Source: Bacillota bacterium
GTDB taxonomy: Bacteria > Bacillota > Clostridia > Acetivibrionales > DSM-1351
NCBI GenBank assembly: GCA_023397905.1
Contig: JAEWSZ010000182.1
Span: 62,001-126,000 of the forward strand
DNA: 64,000 nucleotides
Direction of reading: 5' to 3'
Below, one piece after another: positions 53,846-62,260 of this stretch (positions within the stretch are counted from its first letter, which is position 1; each line of letters begins with the position of its first letter). The position numbers were made by a program, and so were the translations under genes. Below the pieces are notes generated by a model. It did not search any database and was not told where the DNA came from. It worked only from the letters and a program-made list of their open reading frames with translations.

Positions 53846-53904
53846 ATCTGGAAATTGGTAAATTTTTTTTTTAACATATTTTTATAGAATAATTGAAAAC
53901 TAAA

Positions 53905-53913
53905 TGGTATAAT
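53905..53913 (+). promoter_or_regulatory. murA: Extended -10 promoter of murA
   Basis: TGGTATAAT (53905-53913), a TGn extended -10, 65 nt before the start codon; no good -35. It suggests murA can be transcribed apart from the wal operon. Confidence 0.55.
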
Positions 53914-53977
53914 GTTCTCGTGTGTGTAATGTTTAGCAAAAACATTTACAGATTTTACAAAAGGTTGGTGTAGAAGG

Positions 53978-55243
53978 TTGGATAAGTTCGTAATAAATGG
54001 ACCATGTCCACTGAACGGAGAAGTTACTATTAGCGGAGCAAAAAATGCGGCAGTTGCGGTTTTGCCTGCAGCGTTGATCATAAATGGTATCAGTAGAATT
54101 GAAAATGTTCCGGACATCAAGGATGTCAGAGTTTTACTTGACATACTGACCAGATTGGGCGCTAAGATAACCAAGGAAGACGACAATACCGTTATTTGTG
54201 ACACACGGGAAGTAAATTGCTGGAAAGCACCCTATGAGCTTGTGAAGAGCATGAGAGCTTCATATTATTTATTAGGTGCTTTGATTGCAAGATTCGGAAA
54301 AGCGGAGGTCTCATTGCCGGGGGGATGCGATTTTGGGTTCAGACCTATAGATCAGCATATCAAGGGCTTTGAAGCAATGGGCGCTCAGATAGAGATAGAA
54401 CACGGCATAGTTAAAATAGACGCATCACAGCTCAAGGGCGCTCAGATATATCTGGATGTAGTAAGCGTCGGAGCTACCATCAACCTTATGCTGGCAGCTG
54501 TAAAAGCCAACGGCCAGACCGTTATAGAAAATGCCGCGAAGGAGCCTCATGTTGTTGATGTGGCCAACTATTTGAACGCCATGGGAGCCAATATCAGAGG
54601 CGCCGGAACCGATGTCATCAAGATAAAGGGCGCTGACCATATGAAGGGCGGAGGCACGCACTCCATTATTCCGGATATGATAGAAGCAGGGACCTTTATG
54701 ATAGCGGCGGCGGCTTCAAAAGGAGACGTCACGGTGAGGAACATCATTCCGAAGCATATGGAATCCCTGACGGCAAAGCTTATTGAGATGGGTGTCACTG
54801 TAAAGGAAGACGAAGATTTTATAAGAGTTATCGGTGGAAATAAAGTTAAAAATGTTAATATAATGACCCTTCCATACCCGGGTTTCCCCACTGACCTTCA
54901 GCCTCAGATAACAGTACTGTTAAATATGGCCGAAGGCGTCAGTACCATTACCGAGGGCGTCTGGGACTCCAGGTTTCAATACGTGGATGAGATCAAACGC
55001 ATGGGGGCCAGGATAAAGGTTGAGGGAAGGATCGCGGTCATTGACGGCGGAGCCCCTTTATCGGGAGCTCCGGTCAAGGCGGCAGATTTGAGAGCGGGAG
55101 CGGCAATGGTACTTGCCGGACTCGTTGCAAAAGGCCGCACTGAAGTCGGCAATATCAAGTATATCGACAGGGGCTATGAAAATTTTGTGCATAAGCTCGA
55201 GCTGTTGGGAGCTGATATTACCAGGATTACCACGGAGGACTGA
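53978..55243 (+). CDS. murA: UDP-N-acetylglucosamine 1-carboxyvinyltransferase
   Basis: 421 residues starting at TTG 53978 after AAAGGTTGGTG. It catalyses the first committed step of peptidoglycan synthesis. LNGEVTISGAKNAAVAVLPAAL is the N-terminal signature, and the catalytic, fosfomycin-binding Cys117 is present in LPGGCDFGFRPID. Later landmarks are KEPHVVDVANYLNAMGA and TDLQPQ. The length is normal. Its place between walI and walJ differs from the B. subtilis order and links precursor supply to the wall-stress operon. Confidence 0.96.
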   Translation: MDKFVINGPCPLNGEVTISGAKNAAVAVLPAALIINGISRIENVPDIKDVRVLLDILTRLGAKITKEDDNTVICDTREVNCWKAPYELVKSMRASYYLLGALIARFGKAEVSLPGGCDFGFRPIDQHIKGFEAMGAQIEIEHGIVKIDASQLKGAQIYLDVVSVGATINLMLAAVKANGQTVIENAAKEPHVVDVANYLNAMGANIRGAGTDVIKIKGADHMKGGGTHSIIPDMIEAGTFMIAAAASKGDVTVRNIIPKHMESLTAKLIEMGVTVKEDEDFIRVIGGNKVKNVNIMTLPYPGFPTDLQPQITVLLNMAEGVSTITEGVWDSRFQYVDEIKRMGARIKVEGRIAVIDGGAPLSGAPVKAADLRAGAAMVLAGLVAKGRTEVGNIKYIDRGYENFVHKLELLGADITRITTED

Positions 55244-55352
55244 TATTGTCGGTTCCGGTATTAACCCAGGCAATTTATTCTCCGGATTATGTCCGGTGCT
55301 GCAGTATATGACTGAAGTGACAAAAGATAAACTGATGTGCCATAAAGTAAAC

Positions 55353-55427
55353 TTGACCCCATAAAGGTATCGGTAATACTTCCGGGTGCCTCCAATGGGG
55401 CGGTTCACCCGGGTCAATACAGTTGAC
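55353..55427 (+). repeat. Structured spacer with competing stems between murA and walJ
   Basis: TTGAC (55353-55357) and CCGGGTG (55382-55388) can pair in turn with the contiguous CACCCGG-GTCAA (55406-55417). Alternatively GTCAA (55413-55417) pairs with TTGAC (55423-55427). The alternatives are mutually exclusive. No T-run follows, and no known riboswitch is recognised. The rest of the 214-nt gap 55244-55457 shows nothing else. Confidence 0.45.
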
Positions 55428-55457
55428 CGTGCACGTCTGGGGCATGGAGATTAAAGA

Positions 55458-56249
55458 ATGATTAAATTTTGCAGTTTGTTCAGCGGAAGCAGCGGAAATG
55501 CTTTGTTTATAGGCACGGAGAGGGCCAAGCTTCTCATAGACGCAGGTCTGAGCGGGAAGAGGATAATGGAGGCGCTTTGTTCCATCGGTGAAAATCCGGC
55601 GGAGCTGAGCGCTATATTAATTACTCACGAGCATGTGGATCATGTGAGGGGCGCAGGCATAGTTTCCAGAAAACAGGATGTGCCTATTTATGCAAATGAG
55701 GCCACCTGGCGCGCCATGGAGCGGGATCTGGGACCGGTGAAGCTGGAGAACAGGGTTGCTTTCTGCACGGGGAAGGAATTTGAAATAGGGGACATCTGCG
55801 TAAAGCCTTTTGCCATTCCCCATGACGCGGCCGAACCGGTTGGATATAATTTCTTTGTACAGGGAAAGAGGATCACCACTGCTACAGATATCGGGCATAT
55901 GAATAATGAGCTGCTGTCCCATATGGAAGGAAACGACCTGCTGCTGCTGGAGTCAAACCATGACGTGGAAATGCTGAAGGTGGGGCCATATCCCTGGCCG
56001 CTGAAAAAGAGGATAATGGGGGATCATGGCCATCTGTCAAATGAAATGGCGGCCAAGGTAATAGCATACCTGGCTGAAAAAGGCGGAAAACGGTTTGTAC
56101 TTGGACATCTGAGCCATGAAAACAACTTTCCTGAGCTGGCATTTCAGACAACCTTCAATGCGCTGACCGAAAAGCAGATAGCGGTGGGCGGCGATGTGAC
56201 GCTGGAAGTGGCCAGGCGCGACAGAGTGGGAAAGGTGACGATGTTGTAG
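55458..56249 (+). CDS. walJ: MBL-fold hydrolase WalJ (YycJ)
   Basis: 263 residues. The metallo-beta-lactamase metal motif is LITHEHVDHVRGAG (His-x-His-x-Asp-His), with LLIDAGLSGKRIM earlier and LLLESNHDVEML and GDHGHLSNEMA later, the set expected for YycJ 5'-3' exonuclease-like proteins. It is the usual partner at this place in the wal operon. The upstream site is weak. Confidence 0.93.
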   Translation: MIKFCSLFSGSSGNALFIGTERAKLLIDAGLSGKRIMEALCSIGENPAELSAILITHEHVDHVRGAGIVSRKQDVPIYANEATWRAMERDLGPVKLENRVAFCTGKEFEIGDICVKPFAIPHDAAEPVGYNFFVQGKRITTATDIGHMNNELLSHMEGNDLLLLESNHDVEMLKVGPYPWPLKKRIMGDHGHLSNEMAAKVIAYLAEKGGKRFVLGHLSHENNFPELAFQTTFNALTEKQIAVGGDVTLEVARRDRVGKVTML

Positions 56250-56276
56250 GATTCAGGAGTCAGGATTCAGAAATCA

Positions 56277-56403
56277 GGAGAAAACCTTAAAGGCAGAAGT
56301 GTAGAAGTACAGTAGTTCAGTAGTATAGAAGAAAACCTCAGAAGCAGGAGTACAGAAGTATAAAGGAGAAGCATTAAAAGCGGGAATGTAGAAGTACTGA
56401 AAT
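56277..56403 (+). repeat. Three degenerate purine-rich repeats of about 36-50 nt
   Basis: Three copies, from about 56277, 56328 and 56364, share a core of the kind AGAAAACCT, AAGGCAGAAGT, GTAGAAGTAC with mismatches. They lie in the 283-nt gap 56250-56532 between walJ and rlmH; the rest of the gap is also purine-rich. Spacing is irregular and there are no CRISPR features. It may be decayed coding or slippage-derived DNA. Confidence 0.55.
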
Positions 56404-56532
56404 ACTTAAGTGTGGGAAAACTCAAAGCATGAGCCGGGAGGCCGGATTGAAACCGGGATACTCAAAGGTAAGTATCGAAACTGGCTGAATGCATTAAGAT
56501 TTACATAAAATGCAAGGAATAAAGCTGACACT

Positions 56533-57012
56533 ATGAAAATAACTATTGCTGCAGTTGGAAAATTGAAGGAACGGTATTTAAAGGACGGGATAGCTGAATA
56601 TGTTAAAAGGCTGTCCCGTTTTGCGGATGTGGAGCTGGTGGAGGTAGACGACGAGCATGCGCCGGAATCCCTTAGTGAGGCCCAGGAAATACAGGTGAAG
56701 CAGAGGGAGGCCGAACGGCTTTTGAAAAGGGTAAAGGACGGCAGCTATGTCATATTGCTGGACCTGGCCGGCCGACAAACGGGTTCTGAGGACTTTGCCG
56801 CCAAACTGGAGGACATAATGCTTTCGGGAGGGTCCCATATCACATTTATTATCGGCGGGTCTCTGGGGCTGGATCAGAGCCTTATAGACGCGGCAAACTA
56901 CAGGCTGTGCCTTTCAAAAATGACATTTCCACACCAACTGGCGAGGTTGATCCTCCTGGAGCAGATATACCGTGCCTTCAAGATAATGAAGGGTGAAATC
57001 TACCATAAATAA
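56533..57012 (+). CDS. rlmH: 23S rRNA (pseudouridine1915-N3)-methyltransferase RlmH
   Basis: 159 residues, a SPOUT methyltransferase. The N-terminus KITIAAVGKLKERYLKDGIAEYVKRL, then FIIGGSLGLDQSLI of the SAM-binding knot, and the C-terminus FPHQLARLILLEQIYRAFKIMKGEIYHK are essentially diagnostic. It methylates helix 69 of 23S rRNA in the assembled ribosome. It is the conserved right end of the wal region; DNA to its right is AT-rich and accessory. Confidence 0.96.
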   Translation: MKITIAAVGKLKERYLKDGIAEYVKRLSRFADVELVEVDDEHAPESLSEAQEIQVKQREAERLLKRVKDGSYVILLDLAGRQTGSEDFAAKLEDIMLSGGSHITFIIGGSLGLDQSLIDAANYRLCLSKMTFPHQLARLILLEQIYRAFKIMKGEIYHK

Positions 57013-57070
57013 CTAATATAGTTCATAAAGTCAATTACGGTTAACCCTTCGCCTGACCTGTTATTTTTTA

Positions 57071-57098
57071 TTGACATAATAGTACTATATAGTATAAT
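57071..57098 (+). promoter_or_regulatory. Promoter of marR-like gene with internal palindrome
   Basis: TTGACA (57071-57076), a 16-nt spacer and TATAAT (57093-57098). A perfect 12-bp palindrome TACTATATAGTA (57083-57094) fills most of the spacer and touches the -10. It is a natural operator for the MarR-type protein encoded just downstream, implying autorepression. Confidence 0.75.
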
Positions 57099-57124
57099 TC
57101 TATATAGAAGGAGGTAATGACGAT

Positions 57125-57571
57125 TTGAATTCAAACAGTCAAGGCGGATTTCTAATTTCTCAAATAAAACAAATGGGGGGAAGAATCTTTGAAAGGATAC
57201 TTTCTGAAAAAGGAATAGATGCATTTAATGGTGCTCAAGGCAGAATTCTTTATGTACTTTGGCAAAATGAATCTATACCTATAACTGAATTGTCAGAAAA
57301 GACGGGATTAGCTAAAACAACATTAACGAGCATGCTCGACAGGTTGGAAGTGTTAGGGCTTGTGCAAAGAGTTTCTGATAAGAATGACAGACGAAGAATT
57401 CTGATTACGCTGTCTGAAAGAGCCAGAGAACTCAAAAATGAATATGATGAAGTGTCAGTAGAAATGAATGAAATTTATTATCAAGGGTTTAGTGATGAAG
57501 AAATATTACAGTTTGAAGGTTATTTATTAAGGATATTAAGGAATTTAAAGGGAGGCAATGACGATGAGTAA
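57125..57571 (+). CDS. MarR-family transcriptional regulator
   Basis: 148 residues starting at TTG 57125, with AAGGAGG (57108-57114) upstream; the ATG at 57118 leads to a stop after three codons. The winged helix is at about 28-100: QGRILYVLWQNESIPITELSEKTGL, then AKTTLTSMLDRLEVLGLV as the recognition part and SDKNDRRRILITL as the wing. Flanking helices would form the dimer. The promoter contains a palindrome. It overlaps the flavin reductase gene by 8 nt, so it probably controls that gene and itself, perhaps in response to a phenolic or oxidative signal. Confidence 0.9.
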   Translation: MNSNSQGGFLISQIKQMGGRIFERILSEKGIDAFNGAQGRILYVLWQNESIPITELSEKTGLAKTTLTSMLDRLEVLGLVQRVSDKNDRRRILITLSERARELKNEYDEVSVEMNEIYYQGFSDEEILQFEGYLLRILRNLKGGNDDE

Positions 57572-58145
57572 AATATCAGTACCTATTTCAAATGATTTTT
57601 GTCCGCAAACACTTTTTTTGTATGGGACTTATAAAGAAGATGGCACCCCAAACTTTGGATTGTTTTGTTGGTTCAGCTACTGCTGGGATACTGAGCTGGG
57701 AGTAATGGCATGTATTGGCGGTGATAAATTGACAAAAGACCGTATTCGGGAAACAGGAGTTTTTTCTGCAAATCTTGTAACAGAAGCAGTACTTCCTCTT
57801 GCAGACTATTTGGGAAATAAGGAAGGGTACTCAGCAGATAAAATGAATATCGGTATAGAAATTATGAAGGGCAGTGTTTTAACTGTTCCTGTTCTTGCTT
57901 TGAGCCCGTGTATATTTGAACTGGAAGTATCAAAATCTGTATCTCTTGATGACAGTGAAGTTTTCTTATGTAAAGTTCGGAATGTTTTAGTTGAAGAAGG
58001 GTTGTCCGATGAAGCTAAAAGCATAGAGCAGAGATTACAAGAGATCGCTCCTATAAGCACAACCTGTTCTACATACTTTTCATGGAGTGGTAAAAAGCTG
58101 GGGGCATGGGGTGAACCGCAGATAAACCTTGCCAAAACTAGATAG
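57564..58145 (+). CDS. Flavin reductase-like (FMN-binding split barrel) protein
   Basis: 193 residues from ATG 57564, with GGGAGG (57550-57555) 8 nt upstream; the ATG at 57558 is too close to it. The sequence LFLYGTYKEDGTPNFGLFCWFSYCWD and TKDRIRETGVFSANLVTE follows the flavin-reductase domain of the split-barrel family, in which similar segments bind FMN. It is coupled to the MarR regulator gene. A perfect 9-bp inverted repeat (58146-58154 with 58163-58171) starts right after the stop but lacks a T-run. Substrate unknown. Confidence 0.82.
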   Translation: MSKISVPISNDFCPQTLFLYGTYKEDGTPNFGLFCWFSYCWDTELGVMACIGGDKLTKDRIRETGVFSANLVTEAVLPLADYLGNKEGYSADKMNIGIEIMKGSVLTVPVLALSPCIFELEVSKSVSLDDSEVFLCKVRNVLVEEGLSDEAKSIEQRLQEIAPISTTCSTYFSWSGKKLGAWGEPQINLAKTR

Positions 58146-58171
58146 GTATCATTTTAGTCGGCAAATGATAC
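58146..58171. repeat. Perfect hairpin directly after flavin reductase gene
   Basis: GTATCATTT (58146-58154) and AAATGATAC (58163-58171) are perfectly complementary with an 8-nt loop. The absence of a T-run makes simple termination uncertain. Confidence 0.55.
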
Positions 58172-58214
58172 TCTGTATATTAAAGAAAATCATACAACAT
58201 TCCGTTAATGTTGA

Positions 58215-59599
58215 AGAGCGAATACATTAAATAGTGGTAGGGTTGTTTTCCCTGAGGGTACTTATAGAAGTGGTAAATTAACTATCCGGGTTAAAAGTTT
58301 TTTATGGTGCAGGAATAGGAAAGACCATTTTTATACCAATGGGCACTATGACGGATTATGACGGAGTAATTTATGCAACGACTTTGGCAAATATTGAAAT
58401 TGCTAATTTTGAAATACAAATGAATTCAGAAGGTTATCCGTCAAATAAAGGTATTTATCTTGCCGAGGTCAATTGCCACGATAGCCTAATTAATCCGGTC
58501 GACGCTTTTGAGCTATACAGTGGAGAATGTAAAGATTGTATTATTGAAAGATTAATAGTTAAAAACTTTCCCGCGTTAGGAATAAGACATGAAGGAAATA
58601 TATCGAGAAATATAATCATAGAAGACTGCATAGTAATTGGAACTGGAACGAATCATAGAATACAAAATATAGGTGGTGCTATTCACAAGATTCTAAATTA
58701 TTATGGTGAAAACTGTAAGCTATTTGCATTTAATTTTAAATCAGTTGGTGGAGGAGTTATTGATGGAAATATAACTGTAAATACTTATGCTGAAGGAATT
58801 AATATTGATAATAGCAACGAATGTATAATAACAAATAATTACTGCACTTGGGATGATCTTCAAGGGACAGATTTTGGCATATCGATATATGGAGATTCTT
58901 CATCGACCGAAAAAGCGTTAAACAATATTATAATAGAAACATTATTAAATAAAAGTAAAAAGTCTGGCATAGCATTAGCTGATGACGTAAGTGGGAATAT
59001 GATTGCAAATAATATTATATACAATGCTAACCAATTAAACGAAGCCCAGGGGGCGGGAATTTTATTATATGGTGCTGTCAGTGTTAATTCTATAATAGTG
59101 AACATCATTAGGGATGATTCTAGTTTTACTAAATACGGAATTAATGAGTATGATGATCCTTCGTTTGCTACTAATCCCGATTATAGCTATATATCAAATA
59201 ATCAGATAATAAACTATGCAACAAGCCATATTTCGTTACAGGCAAATCACTCTAAAAAAACAGATAGTTAGGGGGTACCTACACCCCAACTATAACAGCG
59301 GAGAGTGGCACCTTTACTACTGTGTAAGCAACTGGTAGATATGGAATTGAAGGAAATATATGTAATATATCTATTATTTAACGATTACTACTAACGGGAC
59401 AGCATCATTAGCTGCTTATGCAACACTTCCTAAAAATAGCAATGACCGGAGCATAATTTCAGGTAGAGAAGATGAGGTAAGTGGAAAAATGCAAGTAGAA
59501 GTGGCGACAATAGGACTGGTAATTGCTAATTATGATGGATCTTATCCGGGAGCAAACGGGGCTGTTTTAAAAATTAGCGGTCAATACAAAATTGCATAA
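58215..59599 (+). pseudogene. Decayed beta-helix protein with tail-fibre-like C-terminal domain
   Basis: The reading begins in one frame near 58220 with SGRVVFPEGTYRSGKLTI, the usual opening of pectate-lyase-like beta-helix proteins. It shifts frame near 58290 to FYGAGIGKTIFIP and continues as an open stretch (from 58339, about 310 codons) of right-handed beta-helix turns (CIIERLIVKNFPALGI, NIIIEDCIVIGTG). It stops at 59269, yet the DNA carries on in other frames with TYTPTITAESGTFTTV, a TAA, ATGRYGIEGN, another shift, then TTNGTASLAAYATLP and ANGAVLKISGQYKIA before TAA at 59597. The C-terminal part resembles modules on phage tail or surface fibre proteins. At least two frameshifts and two stops make a functional product unlikely. 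Probably a former exopolysaccharide-active or phage-derived protein. Confidence 0.75.
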
Positions 59600-59661
59600 T
59601 GTTGACTAAAAAATCAATAGGTGATAATCTAAAGCTAAATTTGTGATTGGGAGAATAAATT

Positions 59662-60768
59662 GTGATTGATACATTAACTGCTTTAAGATTTTTTGCAGCA
59701 TTAGGGGTCTTTTTACATCATAGCGTGAGCATAATAGCATACGGAAATATCGGGGTAGCTTTTTTCTTTGTTTTGTCAGGGTTTATTCTTACATATAATT
59801 ATCATAATAAATTTGAGAAAATTAACGCAAGTAATCTAAAAGATTTTTACTTGTCCAGGTTCGCAAGAATATACCCTGTACATGCTTTGACACTGCTTAT
59901 TGCTTTGCCTATTTCACATTACCTGAAATATAACTTTACTTCATTTGAGACGTTTTTAAATGTGTTTTTACTGCAGAGCTATTATCCCAACGGGCAAAGA
60001 ACATTTTCTCTAAATGGTGTTTCATGGTCAATTTCTACGGAAATGTTTTTTTACTTGGTATTTCCATTTTTAATGTACGGAGTGTCAAAAATTAAGAGAA
60101 AGCATCTTATTTTATTTAGTTGGATAATCATCATGGTTGTGGCAATTTATATACCTAAAAAATTTAATAATCCTACTTATTATGATGTTGGTAATTGGAT
60201 TACTTATGTTTCACCGTTTTACAGAATTGTAGACTTTATAAATGGCATGTTTTTAGGAATAATATTTATAAGTATTAAAAGTAAATCAACGGATAAGATT
60301 GTAAGCAAATTATTGTTTTCATTTTTAGAGATAGCTCCAATAGTAGCAATGATTGTAATGCACCATAAAAAAATGTACTATTTAAATCTTACATATGCAT
60401 TATACTATTTACCTTTAATTGATGTACTAATATTTGCATTTGCGTTTCAAAAAGGTATAATTTCAATAATTATAAAGCAAAAGTTATTTGTTCATTTCGG
60501 AGAAATAAGTTATTCGATGTACATGATACATGCATTGATTATGCAATATATCGCAGCATTTATATCTTCTAATATCTACAGTTTAGGCAATGATGTTAAA
60601 TCAAATGTTTTTAGAATATTCTTATTAATTGTTACATTGTGTGTTAGTCATGTGATGTATAAATATTTTGAGAGCCCAATGAGAAGGGTTATAAAGAATT
60701 ACTTCTCTAGAAATAAAGAGCCAATTAAAATGATAAATACAAAACAAAAAAAGCGAGCTTTTAATTAG
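59662..60768 (+). CDS. Membrane acyltransferase (acyltransferase family 3, OafA-like)
   Basis: 368 residues starting at GTG 59662, with GGGAG (59649-59653) upstream. About ten membrane helices. The N-terminal TALRFFAALGVFLHH holds the catalytic His-x-x-x-Arg-type region, and SRFARIYPVHALTL and NGVSWSISTEMFFYLVFPF are the other hallmark segments of this family. Such enzymes add acetyl or similar groups to surface polysaccharides. The gene is intact though it sits between two pseudogenes. It is AT-rich and likely laterally acquired. Confidence 0.88.
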   Translation: MIDTLTALRFFAALGVFLHHSVSIIAYGNIGVAFFFVLSGFILTYNYHNKFEKINASNLKDFYLSRFARIYPVHALTLLIALPISHYLKYNFTSFETFLNVFLLQSYYPNGQRTFSLNGVSWSISTEMFFYLVFPFLMYGVSKIKRKHLILFSWIIIMVVAIYIPKKFNNPTYYDVGNWITYVSPFYRIVDFINGMFLGIIFISIKSKSTDKIVSKLLFSFLEIAPIVAMIVMHHKKMYYLNLTYALYYLPLIDVLIFAFAFQKGIISIIIKQKLFVHFGEISYSMYMIHALIMQYIAAFISSNIYSLGNDVKSNVFRIFLLIVTLCVSHVMYKYFESPMRRVIKNYFSRNKEPIKMINTKQKKRAFN

Positions 60769-60843
60769 TCTCGCATAAGCACGATGGGATAAGGAGGCGA
60801 AGAAAAGGTTACGTATATTATTTTTTATTATGAGATTATCAAT

Positions 60844-61610
60844 GTAAAAGATAAAAACATAAAGAAGTATATTTCTTTTTTTGATATTTGCCTTTGGGCT
60901 ATCATTGATATGTTTGTTTTTAGTAAAGAATTTTAACATTTTTCAATCAGGAGTGCTGATCTTTATTATGTACGGCATCCAAGCAATAACACCGACACTT
61001 TCAGCATTGATCGTAATAGCAATGTTGTGCGGCATTAAAGATGCATGGGTATTTTTAAAAAAGTGATATTTTGATATATAAAAATACACTACATTCTGTT
61101 AGCGGAATATTACCGTTAGCGGTATTAGCAATCACAAAGTTTACATCGTGCATTATCTTTCGGTAGTGCACTTATTACAGGCATTGATGTCAAGAAATTA
61201 ATAGTAGTAATGTGGGCTTTGATTACAGAAGAAGTTGGGTGGAGTGGGTTTTACAAGAAAAATTAGTCATTTAATTACACCTATGCTTGTTAGTATCATA
61301 TGGGCATTATGGTACTATCATTTTTGGGGTTAGCGTCTATGGCGGCACCATTAATTTTACGCTTGGGTGTGTTGCAGAGATCTTCGGATATTATTGGACT
61401 ACGCTAAAATCTAAGGGCAATGTTATTCCAGCTTCTATTTGGCAATTTTAAGGGAATTTATTTTCTAATCTGTTTTTGATAAATCCTGAATATAATCAAC
61501 GAAGTAATATTCCATATTTGCTATTTGTAATCTATTTGATTATTATGGCTTTAGGAATAAGTATCTGGGGAATTTTCACTACAAGAAAAAATACTGTATC
61601 AATTTGTTAA
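60844..61610 (+). pseudogene. Decayed CPBP-family intramembrane protease
   Basis: Segments of one protein can be followed across frames. VKDKNIKKYISFF opens near 60844, then FAFGLSLICLFLV and ITPTLSALIVIAML up to a stop at 61064. Later come LPLAVLAITKFT and ITEEVGWSGF near 61220-61250, LVSIIWALWYYHFWG-like pieces, GGTINFTLGV, and finally PYLLFVIYLIIMALGISIWGIF with TAA at 61608. The EEVGWSG element is the CPBP (CAAX/Abi) motif in which Arg after Trp is usual; here it is Ser. Multiple frameshifts show the gene is dead. The DNA 61611-61764 shows nothing else. Confidence 0.78.
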
Positions 61611-61764
61611 TGTATAGAGCAAGCGAACATTTTATATATTAACGAGTTAATTTAACGATGAAACTTATCACAAGTAAGGTTAAACAGGAACATTTATAGG
61701 GGATAGATTTAAGCAGAAACCAATATTATAGGAATCATTTATAATCTGCGGAGGTATGAAGGAT

Positions 61765-62229
61765 ATGTCAAGAAACGAAAAAGCAATTGTTACGGCTCTT
61801 TGTATGATTTATGATGATAATAAACTGTTATTGCAAAACAGAGTAAAAGAGGATTGGCGCGGCTTCACTTTTCCGGGAGGACATATTGAAAAAGAAGAGT
61901 CGTTTGTTCAAGGCATTAAAAGGGAGATATTCGAAGAAACGGGTTTAACCATATATAATCCTCAAATTTGCGGAATAAAGCAATTTCAAACTGAAAATGA
62001 TGAACGCTATATTGTATTGCTTTTTAAGACTGGCAAGTTTGATGGGGAATTAGTTTCTTCTGAAGAGGGTGAAATGTTTTGGATAGAACGTGAATTTCTT
62101 CAAAATTATCCAATCGTGGATGATTTTATGGATCTATTAAAAGTTTTTGACAATAAAGATATAAATGAGATGATGTATGAGCGTCATAAAGGCGGAAGTG
62201 ATTGGAACTGGATTATGAAATTATATTAA
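61765..62229 (+). CDS. Nudix hydrolase (MutT/8-oxo-dGTPase-like)
   Basis: 154 residues from ATG 61765, 10 nt after GGAGG (61750-61754); ATG at 61756 is directly next to it. The complete Nudix box GGHIEKEESFVQGIKREIFEETG fits G-x5-E-x7-RE-x2-EE-x-G (given here without the last residues), inside FTFPGGHIE. The protein has the size and start of MutT-like hydrolases of oxidised or other nucleotides. It converges with the PhzF-like gene 31 nt away without an obvious terminator. Confidence 0.88.
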   Translation: MSRNEKAIVTALCMIYDDNKLLLQNRVKEDWRGFTFPGGHIEKEESFVQGIKREIFEETGLTIYNPQICGIKQFQTENDERYIVLLFKTGKFDGELVSSEEGEMFWIEREFLQNYPIVDDFMDLLKVFDNKDINEMMYERHKGGSDWNWIMKLY

Positions 62230-62260
62230 AAAACTTATGAAAATTATATCCGATATTTTG

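Noticed and set aside
53945..53959. Two TTTACA hexamers before murA as a further WalR-type box
   Set aside because: The period is 9 bp rather than 11, unlike all accepted sites.
55113..55364. An 83-codon frame overlapping the end of murA
   Set aside because: Lies mostly inside murA in another frame; no ribosome site and no recognisable protein.
56277..56403. CRISPR array between walJ and rlmH
   Set aside because: The three repeats are degenerate, unevenly spaced and have no unique spacers of constant length.
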